Source of the DNA: Mycoplasma sp. Mirounga ES2805-ORL
Lineage (GTDB): Bacteria > Bacillota_I > Bacilli_A > Mycoplasmatales > Metamycoplasmataceae
NCBI RefSeq assembly: GCF_017084445.1
Contig: NZ_CP070947.1
Span: 720,457-784,456 of the forward strand
Length of the DNA: 64,000 nucleotides
Direction of reading: 5' to 3'
Under the pieces are notes generated by a model, which searched no databases, was not told where the DNA came from, and saw only the letters and a program-made list of their open reading frames with translations. Within the stretch, counting starts at the first letter, position 1; every line of letters starts with the position of its first letter. Below are positions 45,527 through 56,169 of this stretch, one piece after another. The position numbers and the translations under genes were made by a program.

Positions 45527-47527
45527 ATGAAAAAAAGTAAATTTATTAAATTAGGTATTTTAATAGGTACGATTCCATCAACTATTTTAATATCTTCAGC
45601 CTGTAATGGTTCAACAAAAAAACAGGAAGATAAAATATCTGAATTAGACAAAGCCAAAAGTGATTTAAGCAGTGTTCTTGAAGAAGCTTTTGAATTAAAA
45701 AACGATTTAAAAGATAAAAAATATTTTGAAATATCGATCCCTATAGTTAAAGCAATAAATGAAACTATAACCATTTTAGACGATGAATCGCAAGAATATC
45801 AAGCGTTAAAAAACAAAGAAAAAGAACTTAGAACATTAATTGAAAATACAAGAATAAAAAAAGTATCTATAGATGCAAGTTTTACAAATCCCTCATTGAG
45901 TATAAATGAACAAAAATCAAATTTATTTAATTTGATTGGACAAGCGAATACTATTGTTTTAAGTTTAAATGGCAAAAAATACGAATCAATAAAAACTAAA
46001 TTTTTAAATGAAGTTAAAAAAGCTCAAACAGTTTATGAAAATAATGAATCTAAAATTGATGATTTTATAGAAGCTGGTATCAATTTACAAAAAGCAATTA
46101 AAGTAATGATTCAAGCAAAAGAAGAATTAGATAAATTAAATACTAATTCAAATAAAAAGAATGAAAATGATCTAATTGGTAAAAATATTCAATTTGCTAA
46201 TTGAACTATAAATCAAGATAATGCATTCAAAATTTCAGTTGACTTAAAAGAAAATGTTAGGGAACTAATTACTGGGAAACAATTAATTTATGATTATAAA
46301 AGAAAGCATATTATTGTCTGAGAATTAAATAGTAAACCCTCTAAAGATGAGTGAGAAAGTGCAAAAGTTATTTTTGTGCCTAAACAAGAATCTCCAGAAA
46401 GTGATTTCCAATATTCAAATATATCTTTTGAATTTGATGACGTAACAAATAGGCTATTTTTATCTTACAAAACAGAAAAATATAATGGTTATTCAAAACC
46501 GGCATTTATATCAAATGAGATATATAAAACAATATTTAATCTAAACCCTTCTTCTAAAACCGGCTTAGATGATAATGCAATTCCGCAAACAAACAATACA
46601 GTTAAGGAAACTTCTAATGAAGGTTCTACAGGAGGAACAACTACAACAAAACCATCTGTAGTTGGTGATGTATATTCTAATCTCGTTGCTCCATCAATTA
46701 AAACTGCTAAGGAAATCAAGTACGAGTCAAGCGATTTCTACGATTCATTAGAAGGTAAAAGTGGTACTGCTCTAATTCGGGCACTTCGCGAATTACAAGC
46801 GAAGTATAGAAATAATACTGGTGGCTATAATGATTTATATAAAACATATGAAGATTCATTTGTTGATAGATATTATGAAAATAATAATCAATTATTATGT
46901 ATATACGCTGAGGTTCCAAGTGGCAAAGACCCTTATGAGTACAATTTTAGTCAAAAAGGCGGTAGTGGACGAGAAGGAAATGGCTGAAATAGAGAACATA
47001 TCATAGCGCAATCATGATTTGGGAAAGCAGCACCTATGAGGAATGACGCACATCATGTTTGACCTACTGATGCCACAGTTAATGGAAAACATGGTAATTT
47101 TCCATACGGTAATGTAAAAACAATTGATTATAAATCACAAAATGGCACAATAGTTGGAACTGGATATGAAGATGGACAAGAGGTTGTAGAAGTTATTAAT
47201 GAGTTTAAAGGCGATGTAGCAAGAGCACACTTATATTTTGCACTAACATATTATGATAAATCATTAACAGGTACATCAGGCCCTAGATTCTTTGAAAAAG
47301 TTAATGGAATTAATACAATTAAGGAACCTTTTTTAAAAACAATGCTTGAATGAGCTAAATATGATCCTATTACACAATTTGATTTAGATAGAAATAACGG
47401 TATCTATAAACATCAACACAATAGAAATCCATTTTCAGATTATCCAGAACTAATTGATGTTGTGTTTGGAAATAATACAAGTTATGTCTTCCATAATCAT
47501 GGTTTTGCTAAAGAGTTAATATTTTAA
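45527..47527 (+). CDS. Endonuclease I (EndA)-type lipoprotein with FIVAR-like domain
   Basis: A 666-residue lipoprotein: signal peptide with lipobox SSAC, Cys26. Residues ~30-220 are helical and FIVAR-like (FNLIGQANTIVLSLNGKKYE). A beta-rich middle and a Gly/Thr linker (near 360-385) follow. The C-terminal third is an endonuclease I domain with WNREHIIAQSWFG (His491) and NDAHHVWPTDATVNGKHGN (His509-His510). The nuclease is predicted to act outside the cell, releasing nucleotides from host DNA, since mycoplasmas lack de novo synthesis. TGA-Trp codons occur in conserved positions. The Shine-Dalgarno is AGGAG. Confidence 0.9.
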
Positions 47528-47537
47528 TAATTTAATA

Positions 47538-47583
47538 AAAAAAGCACTAATGAATTTTAAATCAGTAGTGCTTTTATTTTTTG
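47538..47583. terminator. Bidirectional terminator between endA-like gene and pepC
   Basis: AAAAGCACTA/TAGTGCTTTT with inner TGA...TCA pairing, A-rich on the left and T-rich on the right. It serves two convergent genes. Confidence 0.8.
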
Positions 47584-47591
47584 CAAGTAAA

Positions 47592-48923
47592 TTATTTAGC
47601 CAATGCACCCATTGGGTCTCATGGAGCTAATTCAATAACTTTTGAAGTTTCATAGATTTTAACTAAATCTGCTGGTAAGTATTTTTTATCAATCATAATT
47701 TGATATGTGAATTCATCAAATCATTCATCGCTCATTGAAAATACACCTTTTTTACCAATCTTTTCACCTCATGAGTTTTCAACTTGTCAATTAATAGGTT
47801 TTCCATTTTCATCTAAGTTAACTCCTGTGAAAACCATAGCGTGTGTCAATAAACTTTCTCCATATTCAAGTCTTTGTGCTTTAGTTCAATTTGGAGTGTA
47901 GCCTAATGCTTCTTTATAGTTGAACATGTTGTGATCCATGATACCTAATTTGCTAAAGCTCATTTTTCCAACATCACAACCAAATCAAACTGGTTCACCT
48001 TCTTTAATTGATCTTATTGCAGCTTCTTTTAAAACATCAATTTTTACATTTAAGTGTTTAATAGGTTTAGCTTCAACAATATTTCCTAAGTACTTAACTG
48101 TATAGACATTGTTAAATGGTTTATCTTCAGTTGGGGCATTAATAACACTAACTTTGTCATCAAGATTTCAACCAACGACTGTTTTGAAAAATTCAACTGG
48201 TGTCATTTTAGGTAATCTATTGTATTTACCATCAGCATCTTCATATTCATATTCAACATATTCAGGAACGGGTCCTAAAGCCTTAACAAGAACGTTATAA
48301 ATTAAGTAAAGATATTCTTCCTTCATCTTTTCTAATTTAGTTATATCTTTAGAGTTTTTGTATTCTTCTCTTAATTCGTGAGCAAAAAATCTAAGCATAC
48401 TTAATAAATTACTATTCATTTCAAATGTATTTGATGAGTTATATGTTTCAGGCATATGATCTTTAGGAACTACACCATATTTTGATAATATTCCACTAAA
48501 CATATCTCATTGTCCACCATCTTCAAGCGGACTTTTTAGTAAGTGAGCAATAATTCTTGAGTCTGTTTTTTCATTAACGGTTTCAATAATTGCATTTAAA
48601 AAGTAATTTGATCTTTCCATCTTGTCTCAAAAAAATGTGTATGTTTGAGAAAATTCAGTAGTTTTTAGGTTAAATTTTTTCATAGTGTCTACTCTAGCTG
48701 TGTTTAAAGCAGCAAACATTCAACAACGACCACTTGAATTTTGTTCAGTTACATCACCTTTTTTTGTTGTGTCTGAAAACATAAAATTATGTCTTTTAAT
48801 AGCATCTCTATTTAAAGTAGCTTGTCTTAAACCAACTTGAGCAATAGCAGCTTCCACTGCTTTATTACTCTTATCAGCATTATATTTTTTCATAAATTTT
48901 TTAATTAATTTATCGTCTATCAT
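47592..48923 (-). CDS. pepC: Aminopeptidase C (C1B bleomycin hydrolase family)
   Basis: Cysteine aminopeptidase (443 aa). The catalytic Cys is in QNSSGRCWMFAALN, the His in LLTHAMVFTGVN and the Asn in WQVENSWGEKIG. These match the C1B family. ATG 48923 is preceded by AAGGAGA. The cytoplasmic hexamer trims peptides, fitting with Opp-mediated import. Several conserved Trp are TGA. Confidence 0.93.
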
Positions 48924-49038
48924 ACTTTCTCCTTATTTTTTTATTATTAAATATTATCTAATCTTACTCTTTGAGACTAAAAACAACAAAAATATTTTTC
49001 CATTTTCAAATTTGTTTTAAATAAAAGGAAATAAATAG

Positions 49039-49533
49039 ATGAATATGAAACGAAAAATTTGATTATTTGGTTTTTTAGGAATAGGTTCAGTAGTTACACT
49101 TTTGTCAACTATTGGCTTTAATAATTCAACAAGAGCAACTTTTTCAAAACCGAATAAATCTACTTTTTTTAATATTGAAGTTAAAGGTGCTATAGAAAGA
49201 CCAGGTATTTATAAATATGATAAACCTATTGAATTAAGAGTCTTTTTAAATTTTGTAAGACCTCTTATTGAAGCTGATTTATCTAAAATAGATCTAGATA
49301 GACAAATTGCCAATTCATTAAAAATTTATATTCCATATAAGAAATGCTCTATTTCTTGAACTTCTCTCAATAATATTAATCAACTTGTAAATTTAGGCAT
49401 TAGAAAGAACATTGCTTTAAAAATTTTGAAATTTAGAAAGGAAAATGACAAAACAACGTGAAAGCAATTAAGTGACTTAAAAGGTGTGGGAATAACTACA
49501 ATAAAAATTTTGAAAAAATATTTGGTGTTGTAA
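49039..49533 (+). CDS. comEA: ComEA-like DNA-binding competence protein
   Basis: A 164-residue protein with an N-terminal membrane helix (KIWLFGFLGIGSVVTLLST). The soluble domain FFNIEVKGAIERPGIYKYD resembles SLBB. The helix-hairpin-helix pair is INQLVNLGIRKNIALKILKFR and then LSDLKGVGITTIKILKKYL. ComEA binds double-stranded DNA at the membrane in competent bacteria. An AAAAGGAA Shine-Dalgarno precedes ATG. Its end overlaps the comEC frame. Confidence 0.88.
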
Positions 49534-50834
49534 ATAAGCAATTATTTATTTTACTAATACCTATATTTTTCCACTTGTCTATAAAATCACCCCAAAGTAA
49601 AACATTATGATTTTTAATAACTGTTGTTTTACTACTTTTTTTACTTTTATTTAATGCTAAGTATTTTCTAGTTGCTATTTTATTAATTTTTTTATACATT
49701 TTTATAAGCACAATTCAAGAGTATAAACTTTCAAAATTGAATAATGGAAAGTATTTAGTAACCGGCTTTATCACAAAATGCAGCGAAAAATATGCAATTA
49801 TAAGAAATGAAAATAATAATGTTCTTTTTATTTTAAATAAATATGTATCACCAACGCCGGTTGAAGAGGGATCAAAGGTTGAAGTCTATGGTGTACTTAC
49901 AAGTATTAATAATTATCATTTTGATAAATATTGGATGCTATCTAATAACATCACTTATTTTTTAAAAAAGCCAACAATTTTCAAAATAACAAGAACAGGC
50001 TTTTCTATTAAACAAGTAATTTATGAATATTCGTTTAATGAAAATTATTATTTTTCAAAATATTGAAGATTAATAGTTTTTGGATATGGTGATAGCCAAA
50101 TAACCAAAAACTTTATCAAGTTAAATATTGTTCATTTGATTGTCGTTTCGGGATTCCATATAGATCTAATATATATGATATTTTTTAAAATAAACTACAA
50201 GAACAAAAGATGATTAAATTGAATATTTTTTATTTTAGTATTTTGATATATCACATTATTAAAAAGCAAGATATCTGCATTAAGGGTATTTATTATTTAT
50301 TTATTTCATAAAAATTTTAAGTTTAAGTATATAGAATCTTGGCTAATATCATTTTTCGTTATATTTTTAATCAATTTTAATGTTCTTTTCAATATTGGTT
50401 TTATTTTTTCTTATTCCTTGTCACTTCTAGTTTATTTAATAAATTTTTTAAATTTTTCCAAAGTTAGAAAACAGTTAATGGATATATTAAAATTGGTGTT
50501 GATTTTTATTTTCACTATTCCCTTAATTTTAAAAGTTAATGGACAAATAAATATCTTTAGTTTTTTAATATCTATATTATTTGTTCCACTAATTGAGTTA
50601 ATTTATATTTTTTCATTGTTTTTATGATTTAGTCCAGTATTCCTTAATTTTGTTTTTTATTTGTTCGATACATTAATTATGTTTTTTATTAATATAAGTT
50701 TTTATATTAAATTAAATATATCTAGTTGGTTATTTGTCGATTTATGAATATGTTTAAGTTTTTTCTGGATTTTCTTGATATTGCAAAAGGAAAATAAAAA
50801 AAACAACATCAAGTTGTTTTCTAGTCACATATAG
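49458..50834 (+). CDS. comEC: Truncated ComEC/Rec2-like DNA uptake channel
   Basis: A membrane protein of up to 458 residues in the -1 frame relative to comEA. The signature HLIVVSGFHIDLIYM matches the ComEC pore motif. An OB-like segment (YLVTGFITKCSEKYAIIRN) precedes it and multiple transmembrane helices follow. The C-terminal metallo-beta-lactamase domain of full ComEC is absent. The start is unclear: the only in-frame candidates are GTG 49458, with a poorly spaced AAAGGA, or TTG 49575 inside the first helix. The frame ends in TAG 50832. Confidence 0.75.
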
Positions 50835-50839
50835 TGAAA

Positions 50840-50916
50840 TGGCGCGCTCGAGAGGACTTGAACCCCTAACCTCTTGGGCCGTAACCAAGCACTCTGTCCA
50901 ATTGAGCTACGAGCGC
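50840..50916 (-). tRNA. tRNA-Arg (anticodon ACG)
   Basis: 77 bases with encoded CCA. The acceptor GCGCTCG/CGAGCGC is perfect. The anticodon stem CTTGG/CCAAG encloses TTACGGC, giving ACG. The T arm has GGTTCAAGTCC. It ends six bases after the convergent comEC stop. Confidence 0.93.
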
Positions 50917-50920
50917 ACTT

Positions 50921-50994
50921 TGGAGGCACCAGCGGGACTCGAACCCGCATAGAAAGTTTTGCAGACTCTTGCCTGGCCGTTTGGCTATGGTGCC
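50921..50994 (-). tRNA. tRNA-Cys (anticodon GCA)
   Basis: 74 bases with encoded CCA and U discriminator. The acceptor GGCACCA pairs with TGGTGCC. The anticodon stem AGAGT/ACTTT (one G-U pair) encloses CTGCAAA, giving GCA. The T arm is GCGGG/CCCGC. First of the two-tRNA transcript. Confidence 0.94.
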
Positions 50995-51221
50995 TTGTTA
51001 AATAAATATTTGCCTTTGAATTATACCTTTTTTTGGATTTTAATACAAATTTATTTATAAACTCTAAAATACATCAAAATATTTATGACAAGGTACATTT
51101 TCCAAAAATGAGCCAATATAATTTTAATTAATATTTCTATCTTTTTAATAATTTTTATGAATTATTTTTTATTACAATAATTTATTTTGAAAAGCATATA
51201 TAGAAAACTGTGCATAGTTGT
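50995..51221 (-). promoter_or_regulatory. tRNA promoter and spacer after gpsA
   Basis: Best promoter in the window: minus-strand -35 TTGTAT (51044-51049), 17-base spacer, -10 TATAAT (51021-51026). The predicted start is ~20 bases before tRNA-Cys. The rest of the spacer is AT-rich and no clear gpsA terminator is seen. Confidence 0.7.
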
Positions 51222-52217
51222 TTATCTATAAAATTCAATAAAATCTAAAAGATCTAAATGATTTTTTCCGTTGTGAAGAACATCAATTATGCTTCTTAAA
51301 AAAGGAACGTAAAGATTTGGGAATTTTTTTAAAATGTTATTTAAAGTTTTCGCTGTATGATATCCTTCAACTGTTTTATTATTGATTTCTAAAGCTTTTT
51401 GAATTCCGTATTTTGCTACTTGTGTACCAAAAGTGAAATTTCTACTTTTTGGACTTGAACAAGTTAAAAATATATCACCTGTTCCTGCAAGTTCAAAACC
51501 TAGTATGTCATTAGAATCAGGGAATAATGCTCTATAAATATTATGAATTTCTTTAACACCTACGCTAAGTAAAGCCGCTTGCGGATTTTGATATGGATGA
51601 AATTCTTTAACCATTCCAATTCCAATAGCTAGTACGTTTTTAAGAGCAGCAAAAAGTTCTGAACCATGCTCATCATCATTTACAACAAGTCTAAACCTGT
51701 CATTGTTAAATATTTGGGAAATTTCTTTTAAAAACTTAGGATTTTGTCCAACAACATTAACCATAGTTAATTTATTTTCAAATACCTCAACAGCAAAAGA
51801 TGGCCCAATTATTGAACAAATATTATTAACAGTTCCTTTAAATTCGTCTAATATTACTGTGGAAAAGAATTTGTTAGTTTTGAAATCTATACCTTTAGCA
51901 ACATTAATAATGTTTATTTTTTTGTCCTTAACAATATCTTTTATTTGTTTAATAACGTTGTTGAAAGCTGAAGAAGGCACCGCAAGAACCATATAGTCAA
52001 AATCCTCTAGTGCTTCATTTAAATTTAGTGTAGCAACTATGTTTTTTGGATTATTGAATTTTTGGGTTCCGAAGTATTTTGAGTTTATACCTTGATTAAT
52101 ATCATCAACCTCATTTTGGTCAATTCCCCACATAGTTATTTTGTGATTATTTTTTGCAAGAACGGTAGCAAGACCGCTAGCTCATGCTCCTGTACCAATA
52201 AATGTAATTTTTTTCAT
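51222..52217 (-). CDS. gpsA: Glycerol-3-phosphate dehydrogenase [NAD(P)+]
   Basis: GpsA (331 aa), interconverting glycerone phosphate and glycerol-3-phosphate for lipids. The dinucleotide fold starts ITFIGTGAWASGLATVLAKN with a TGA-Trp. VAKGI precedes the active-site region, and VGVKEI plus GFELAGTGDIFLTC are conserved C-terminal pieces. The ATG at 52217 restores the Rossmann motif, which later starts would lose. It follows rsmA by 21 bases. Confidence 0.92.
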
Positions 52218-52238
52218 TATTTTCCTCGCTGATTAGTA

Positions 52239-53018
52239 TTAATAATTTAAATCCTTGAATAATAATACTATATCTTCAACCGATAGTTCTTGAATTCTTG
52301 TATTTTCTGATAAATTCATTCTTGAAAAAGATGTCTTAATTTTTTCTAAACTGTATTTTGTTTTCAATGAATAAATTAGTTTTTTTCGTCTGGCTAAAAA
52401 ACATAATTTAAAAAAGTTTTTAAGCTGAGGGTAATTATCATTTTTATCGTGTTTAAATTCTAAGCTTATTATTGCAGAATCAACTTTTGGAGCTGGATTA
52501 AATGCTCCATTCGGAACAATAAATTCTTTTTTTACATTTGCAACGTATTGGCATGTAACACTTAATTTTGAATAATCTTTACTATTTATTTGTGAAACTA
52601 TTCTATCGGCTACTTCTTTTTGAACCATAAGAACAGCTTTTTTAAAATTAAATCTATAGTCAAGAATTTTCAAAATAATATCACTTGTTAAATTGTATGG
52701 AATGTTACCAACAATAACATAATCATGATATTTTTTTAAATCACTTTTTAAAAAATCTTCATTAATTAAATTATCAGAATTAAAAATTTTATTATTAATA
52801 AGATAGTCAATCATATCTTTATCTATCTCATATCCTATTAATGATTTTGCACTCTTATTTATTTCTCTTGAAATTGCTCCCATTCCTGGTCCTATTTCAA
52901 TTATGTTTTCATTTTTTGGGTGTATGACATTTATTATTTTTTCTATATAGTTATTATCTATTAAAAAGTTTTGGCCGAATCTTTTTTTTGCTTGAATTTT
53001 ATTATTTTTTTGAAACAT
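52239..53018 (-). CDS. rsmA: 16S rRNA dimethyladenosine transferase
   Basis: KsgA/RsmA (259 aa), dimethylating two adenosines near the 16S 3' end. KKRFGQNFLIDNNYIEKI is the family start. IEIGPGMGAISREI is the SAM motif, VGNIPYNLTSDIILK the catalytic NxPY, and FNPAPKVDSAIISLE follows. Its start overlaps tatD by 17 bases. Confidence 0.95.
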   Translation of the reverse strand: MFQKNNKIQAKKRFGQNFLIDNNYIEKIINVIHPKNENIIEIGPGMGAISREINKSAKSLIGYEIDKDMIDYLINNKIFNSDNLINEDFLKSDLKKYHDYVIVGNIPYNLTSDIILKILDYRFNFKKAVLMVQKEVADRIVSQINSKDYSKLSVTCQYVANVKKEFIVPNGAFNPAPKVDSAIISLEFKHDKNDNYPQLKNFFKLCFLARRKKLIYSLKTKYSLEKIKTSFSRMNLSENTRIQELSVEDIVLLFKDLNY

Positions 53019-53772
53019 TTAATTTAAAGAAATTCTTCGCGTTTTTGAATACGATATCAGCCATTTTTTCTATTGATAATTTTTTAATTCCAGCAATAAA
53101 TGTTAATGTGTAAATAACATAATTTGAATAGTTTCACTCTCCTCTTTTTTGTGCGGGAGTTAAATAAGGTGCATCAGTTTCAGTGAGAATTCTATCAACT
53201 GGTAGTCAATCAACAACTTCAACCGTTTTTGCAGCATTTTTATATGTTACAACTCCACCAAAACTAAAATAACATCCTAGATCATAGAATTTTTTGGCTC
53301 ATTCAAGATTTCCAGAATAAGTATGTATCATAAACTTTACATTTTTGTAATTTTTTAAGATATCATAAAGTTCTTGATAAGCATCTCTCATGTGAATAAC
53401 AACAGGCAAATCATATTTTTGAGCTATTTTTATTTGAGCATTTAAAGATTCAATTTGAGTGTTTTTAGGTACATCTTTTCAATAAAAATCAAGACCTATT
53501 TCTCCAATGCCTTTTACATCTTTTGTTAATTGATTTTCTATTGTTAAACCATCAATTGCACCTTTAGTTTCTGTTGGATGAATCCCAATTACAGGAAATG
53601 TAAAATCAAAATTTTTACATATATTTATAACTTCATTATTTTCTTTTTCGTTACATCCAGTAATCATCATAATTGATACACCCTTGCTATATGCTTTTTC
53701 AATAACTTTAAAGTTATCTTTATAATATTCTTTTAAGGGATGGGTATGAGCATCAACGTATTTTATTGCCAT
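53002..53772 (-). CDS. tatD: TatD family metal-dependent hydrolase (DNase)
   Basis: TIM-barrel metallohydrolase (256 aa). Metal-binding DAHTHP is at the N-terminus. VIGIHPTE, GIGEIGLDFYW, VIHMRDAY, FMIHTYSGN and ILTETDAPYLTP complete the site. TGA at 53479 is Trp. Relatives have DNase activity. Located between mnmE and rsmA in a minus-strand operon. Confidence 0.93.
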
Positions 53773-53779
53773 TTTTCCT

Positions 53780-55114
53780 CTACTTTCCTAGACAAAAGTT
53801 TTTAAACATTTCATCTAATAATGATTCATTGTCAGCACGACCATTAATATCTACTAAATTAGCTCAAGCTTCCCTAACATCTATTATTGTTAAATCTAAA
53901 TCGTTATTATTATTTATTGTTTCGATTGCCGAATTAATAGATTTTATAGCTTTTTTAATCAAACCTAATTGTCTTGCATTATTTAAAAAGAAGTTATTTT
54001 CTAAATCAATATTATTAAATGATTCTGTTAATTTATCAGTCAAAATGCCTAGGTCTTTTTTATTAGCTTCAATGTATATGTACTCTTCTTTTTTGTTTTT
54101 AATTAAGTCTTTTTTGTTAAATACTATTAGGCTATTTTTATTAAAATCTTTAATTGTTTTTTCAATTTTCTTGTCCATATCATTTATTTTTCTATTATCT
54201 AATAAATGAATAACTAAATTTGCATTTTTTATTTGTTCAATAGCTTTTTCTATCCCTGCTGACTCAATTTTATTTTTAGAATTTCTAATTCCTGCTGTAT
54301 CAAATAATTTAAATAGAAAACCTTTAACTTGTACTGTTGCTTCAACAATATCTCTTGTAGTTCCGGGTGTATCAGTTACTATTGCTTTTTCTTCATTTAG
54401 TAAAGCATTTAGTAAAGAAGACTTGCCAACATTAGGCTTGCCTACAATGGCAATCTTAATTCCATCGAAAATTATTCTTGCATCCTCTGATATTTTGGCT
54501 AAATCTTCAATTTGTGCTTTAAGTTTTGAGAGTTTATCAACAAGTTCCTTATTAAAAATATTTTCAATATCTTCATATTCTGGATAGTCAATATTTACTT
54601 CCATTTGTCCAATAATTAAAGCCAACTCTCTTGTTATTTTTTGTAAGTATTCTTCTGTTTTGTTGTCAAAATTTTTAATAGCTAAATCAACTTGCTTTTT
54701 AGATTGAGCGTGAATTAAATCATTTATAGCCTCAGCCTTAACTAGACTCATTTTCCCGTTTAAAAAAGATCTTCTACTAAATTCTCCTGGTGTGGCTAAT
54801 CTAGCACCATTTGCAATTAAAAGTTCAAGAATAATGTTGGTAATAATTACTCCTCCATGGCAATTAATTTCAACTGTATCTTGGCCAACAAAATTATTCT
54901 TTCCAATAAACCAGGCCACTAAGACTTCGTCAATTAATTTATTTGAAAAATTATCAATAATTTTACCAAATGTTATTGATTGATTTTTGCCAATTTTACC
55001 CGTGAATATTTTTTTTGTTATTGTAATAGCTTCTGGTCCTGCAACTCTAATTATAGATATTGCTTGGTTTATTTTTCCTCCAGAGCTAATTGCTGCTATT
55101 GTGTCATTAAACAT
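53780..55114 (-). CDS. mnmE: tRNA uridine-5-carboxymethylaminomethyl(34) synthesis GTPase
   Basis: MnmE/TrmE (444 aa), modifying wobble U34 with MnmG. The N-terminal folate-binding domain has AAISSGGKINQAISIIRVAGP. The G domain carries GKPNVGKSSLLNAL and DTPGTTRDI, with NKKD later. The C-terminus FCLGK holds the conserved Cys. TGA at 53864 is Trp. The operon's first gene, with a TAAAAT box six bases before its ATG. Confidence 0.95.
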
Positions 55115-55120
55115 ATTTTA

Positions 55121-55126
55121 ATTTTA
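55121..55126 (-). promoter_or_regulatory. -10 box for mnmE operon, leaderless start
   Basis: TAAAAT on the minus strand ending six bases from the mnmE ATG; no Shine-Dalgarno between. Confidence 0.5.
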
Positions 55127-55218
55127 CCTTAAATTAAGTTTAATATTCTAATTAGGTTCTTCTCTTTTAGCTTATTAAAATCAACATTTTTTTAATTATT
55201 AATATTTAATATTTTTAC

Positions 55219-55316
55219 TATAATATAAAACGTTACTTTTGTAACCATTCTAAAAAGGTTTAAGTTTGTTTAATGCAACACCTTAAAGATGAGCCACAAA
55301 ATCAGAGGAGATAAGC
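55219..55316 (+). promoter_or_regulatory. rplU promoter and structured leader
   Basis: TATAAT at 55219-55224 is followed by a GTTAC/GTAAC hairpin (55232-55245) and an AAGGT/ACCTT pairing (55255-55284). The strong AGAGGAGA comes before ATG 55317. The ~85-base leader fits an autoregulated L21 leader, but that is inferred from position. Confidence 0.5.
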
Positions 55317-55616
55317 ATGATTGCTATAATCGAAACTGGAGGCAAACAAATTTTAGTTAAAAAGGACCAAACAATCTTTATTGAAAAAATAGAAGGTAAA
55401 GAAGGTTCTGAGGTAACTTTTGAAAATGTTTTATTAGTGGACAACAAAGTTGGTAAACCATTCGTAAAAGGAGCAAAAGTTACTGGAGAAATCCAAAAGC
55501 AAGGTAAAGCAAAAAAAATAGTAGTATATCGTCACAACGCTAAGTCAACACACAAGAGAAAACTTGGTCACCGTCAACCTTACACACGTGTACTAATTAA
55601 GAAGATCGAGGGATAG
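55317..55616 (+). CDS. rplU: 50S ribosomal protein L21
   Basis: L21 (99 aa): IAIIETGGKQILVKKDQTIF, VLLVDNKVGKPFVKGAKVTG, VYRHNAKSTHKRKLGHRQPY and TRVLIKKI are all conserved. rpmA begins four bases after the stop; no prp-like protease gene is between them. Confidence 0.96.
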   Translation: MIAIIETGGKQILVKKDQTIFIEKIEGKEGSEVTFENVLLVDNKVGKPFVKGAKVTGEIQKQGKAKKIVVYRHNAKSTHKRKLGHRQPYTRVLIKKIEG

Positions 55617-55620
55617 TTAA

Positions 55621-56043
55621 ATGGCTCACACGAAGGCCGGTGGTTCTACTAAGAACGGCCGCGATAGTCGCGGTCAAAGACTCGGGATTAAATTAGGTGA
55701 CGGACAATTCTGTACAGCAGGATCAATTATCTTTAGACAAAGAGGTACTAAAGTTTTCCCTGGAACAAATGTTGGACTTGGAAAAGACTATACACTATAT
55801 GCTTTAATTACTGGATATGTAAAATTTGAAAAACGTAGAAATCGTACATATGCCTCAGTATATGAAAATAGAATTGAAGGTTCAAATTCTTCAAAAGAAG
55901 TAAAACCTACAATTAAAAAAGAAACTGTAGTTAAAGAAAAGAAAGAAGCAGTTAAGAAAACAACAAAAACAGCTTCTAAAAAAGCTACAACTTCAAAACC
56001 AGCTGCTAAAACAACAGCTAAAAAAACAACAACTAAAAAATAA
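55621..56043 (+). CDS. rpmA: 50S ribosomal protein L27
   Basis: L27 (140 aa). [20 protein letters not shown] is the mature N-terminus itself, reached directly after Met, without the cleavable leader found in many Firmicutes. [19 protein letters not shown] follows. After about residue 85 there is a ~55-residue Lys/Thr/Ala-rich tail, giving 140 rather than 85-95 residues. The tail resembles repetitive basic linkers. Confidence 0.94.
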   Translation: MAHTKAGGSTKNGRDSRGQRLGIKLGDGQFCTAGSIIFRQRGTKVFPGTNVGLGKDYTLYALITGYVKFEKRRNRTYASVYENRIEGSNSSKEVKPTIKKETVVKEKKEAVKKTTKTASKKATTSKPAAKTTAKKTTTKK

Positions 56044-56064
56044 GTTGTTGTAAATATCATTAAG

Positions 56065-56092
56065 ACTAGGGTCACCCCTAGTTTTTCTTTTT
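56065..56092 (+). terminator. Terminator of rplU-rpmA
   Basis: ACTAGGG/CCCTAGT with a 4-base loop, then a T-rich run. GC-rich for this genome. Confidence 0.9.
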
Positions 56093-56169
56093 TAAAATTA
56101 GTTTTGGGAATTTTTAATTTTTGTTAAATTTACTAAAAATATATTAATAAATGATTAAAATATAAAAAT

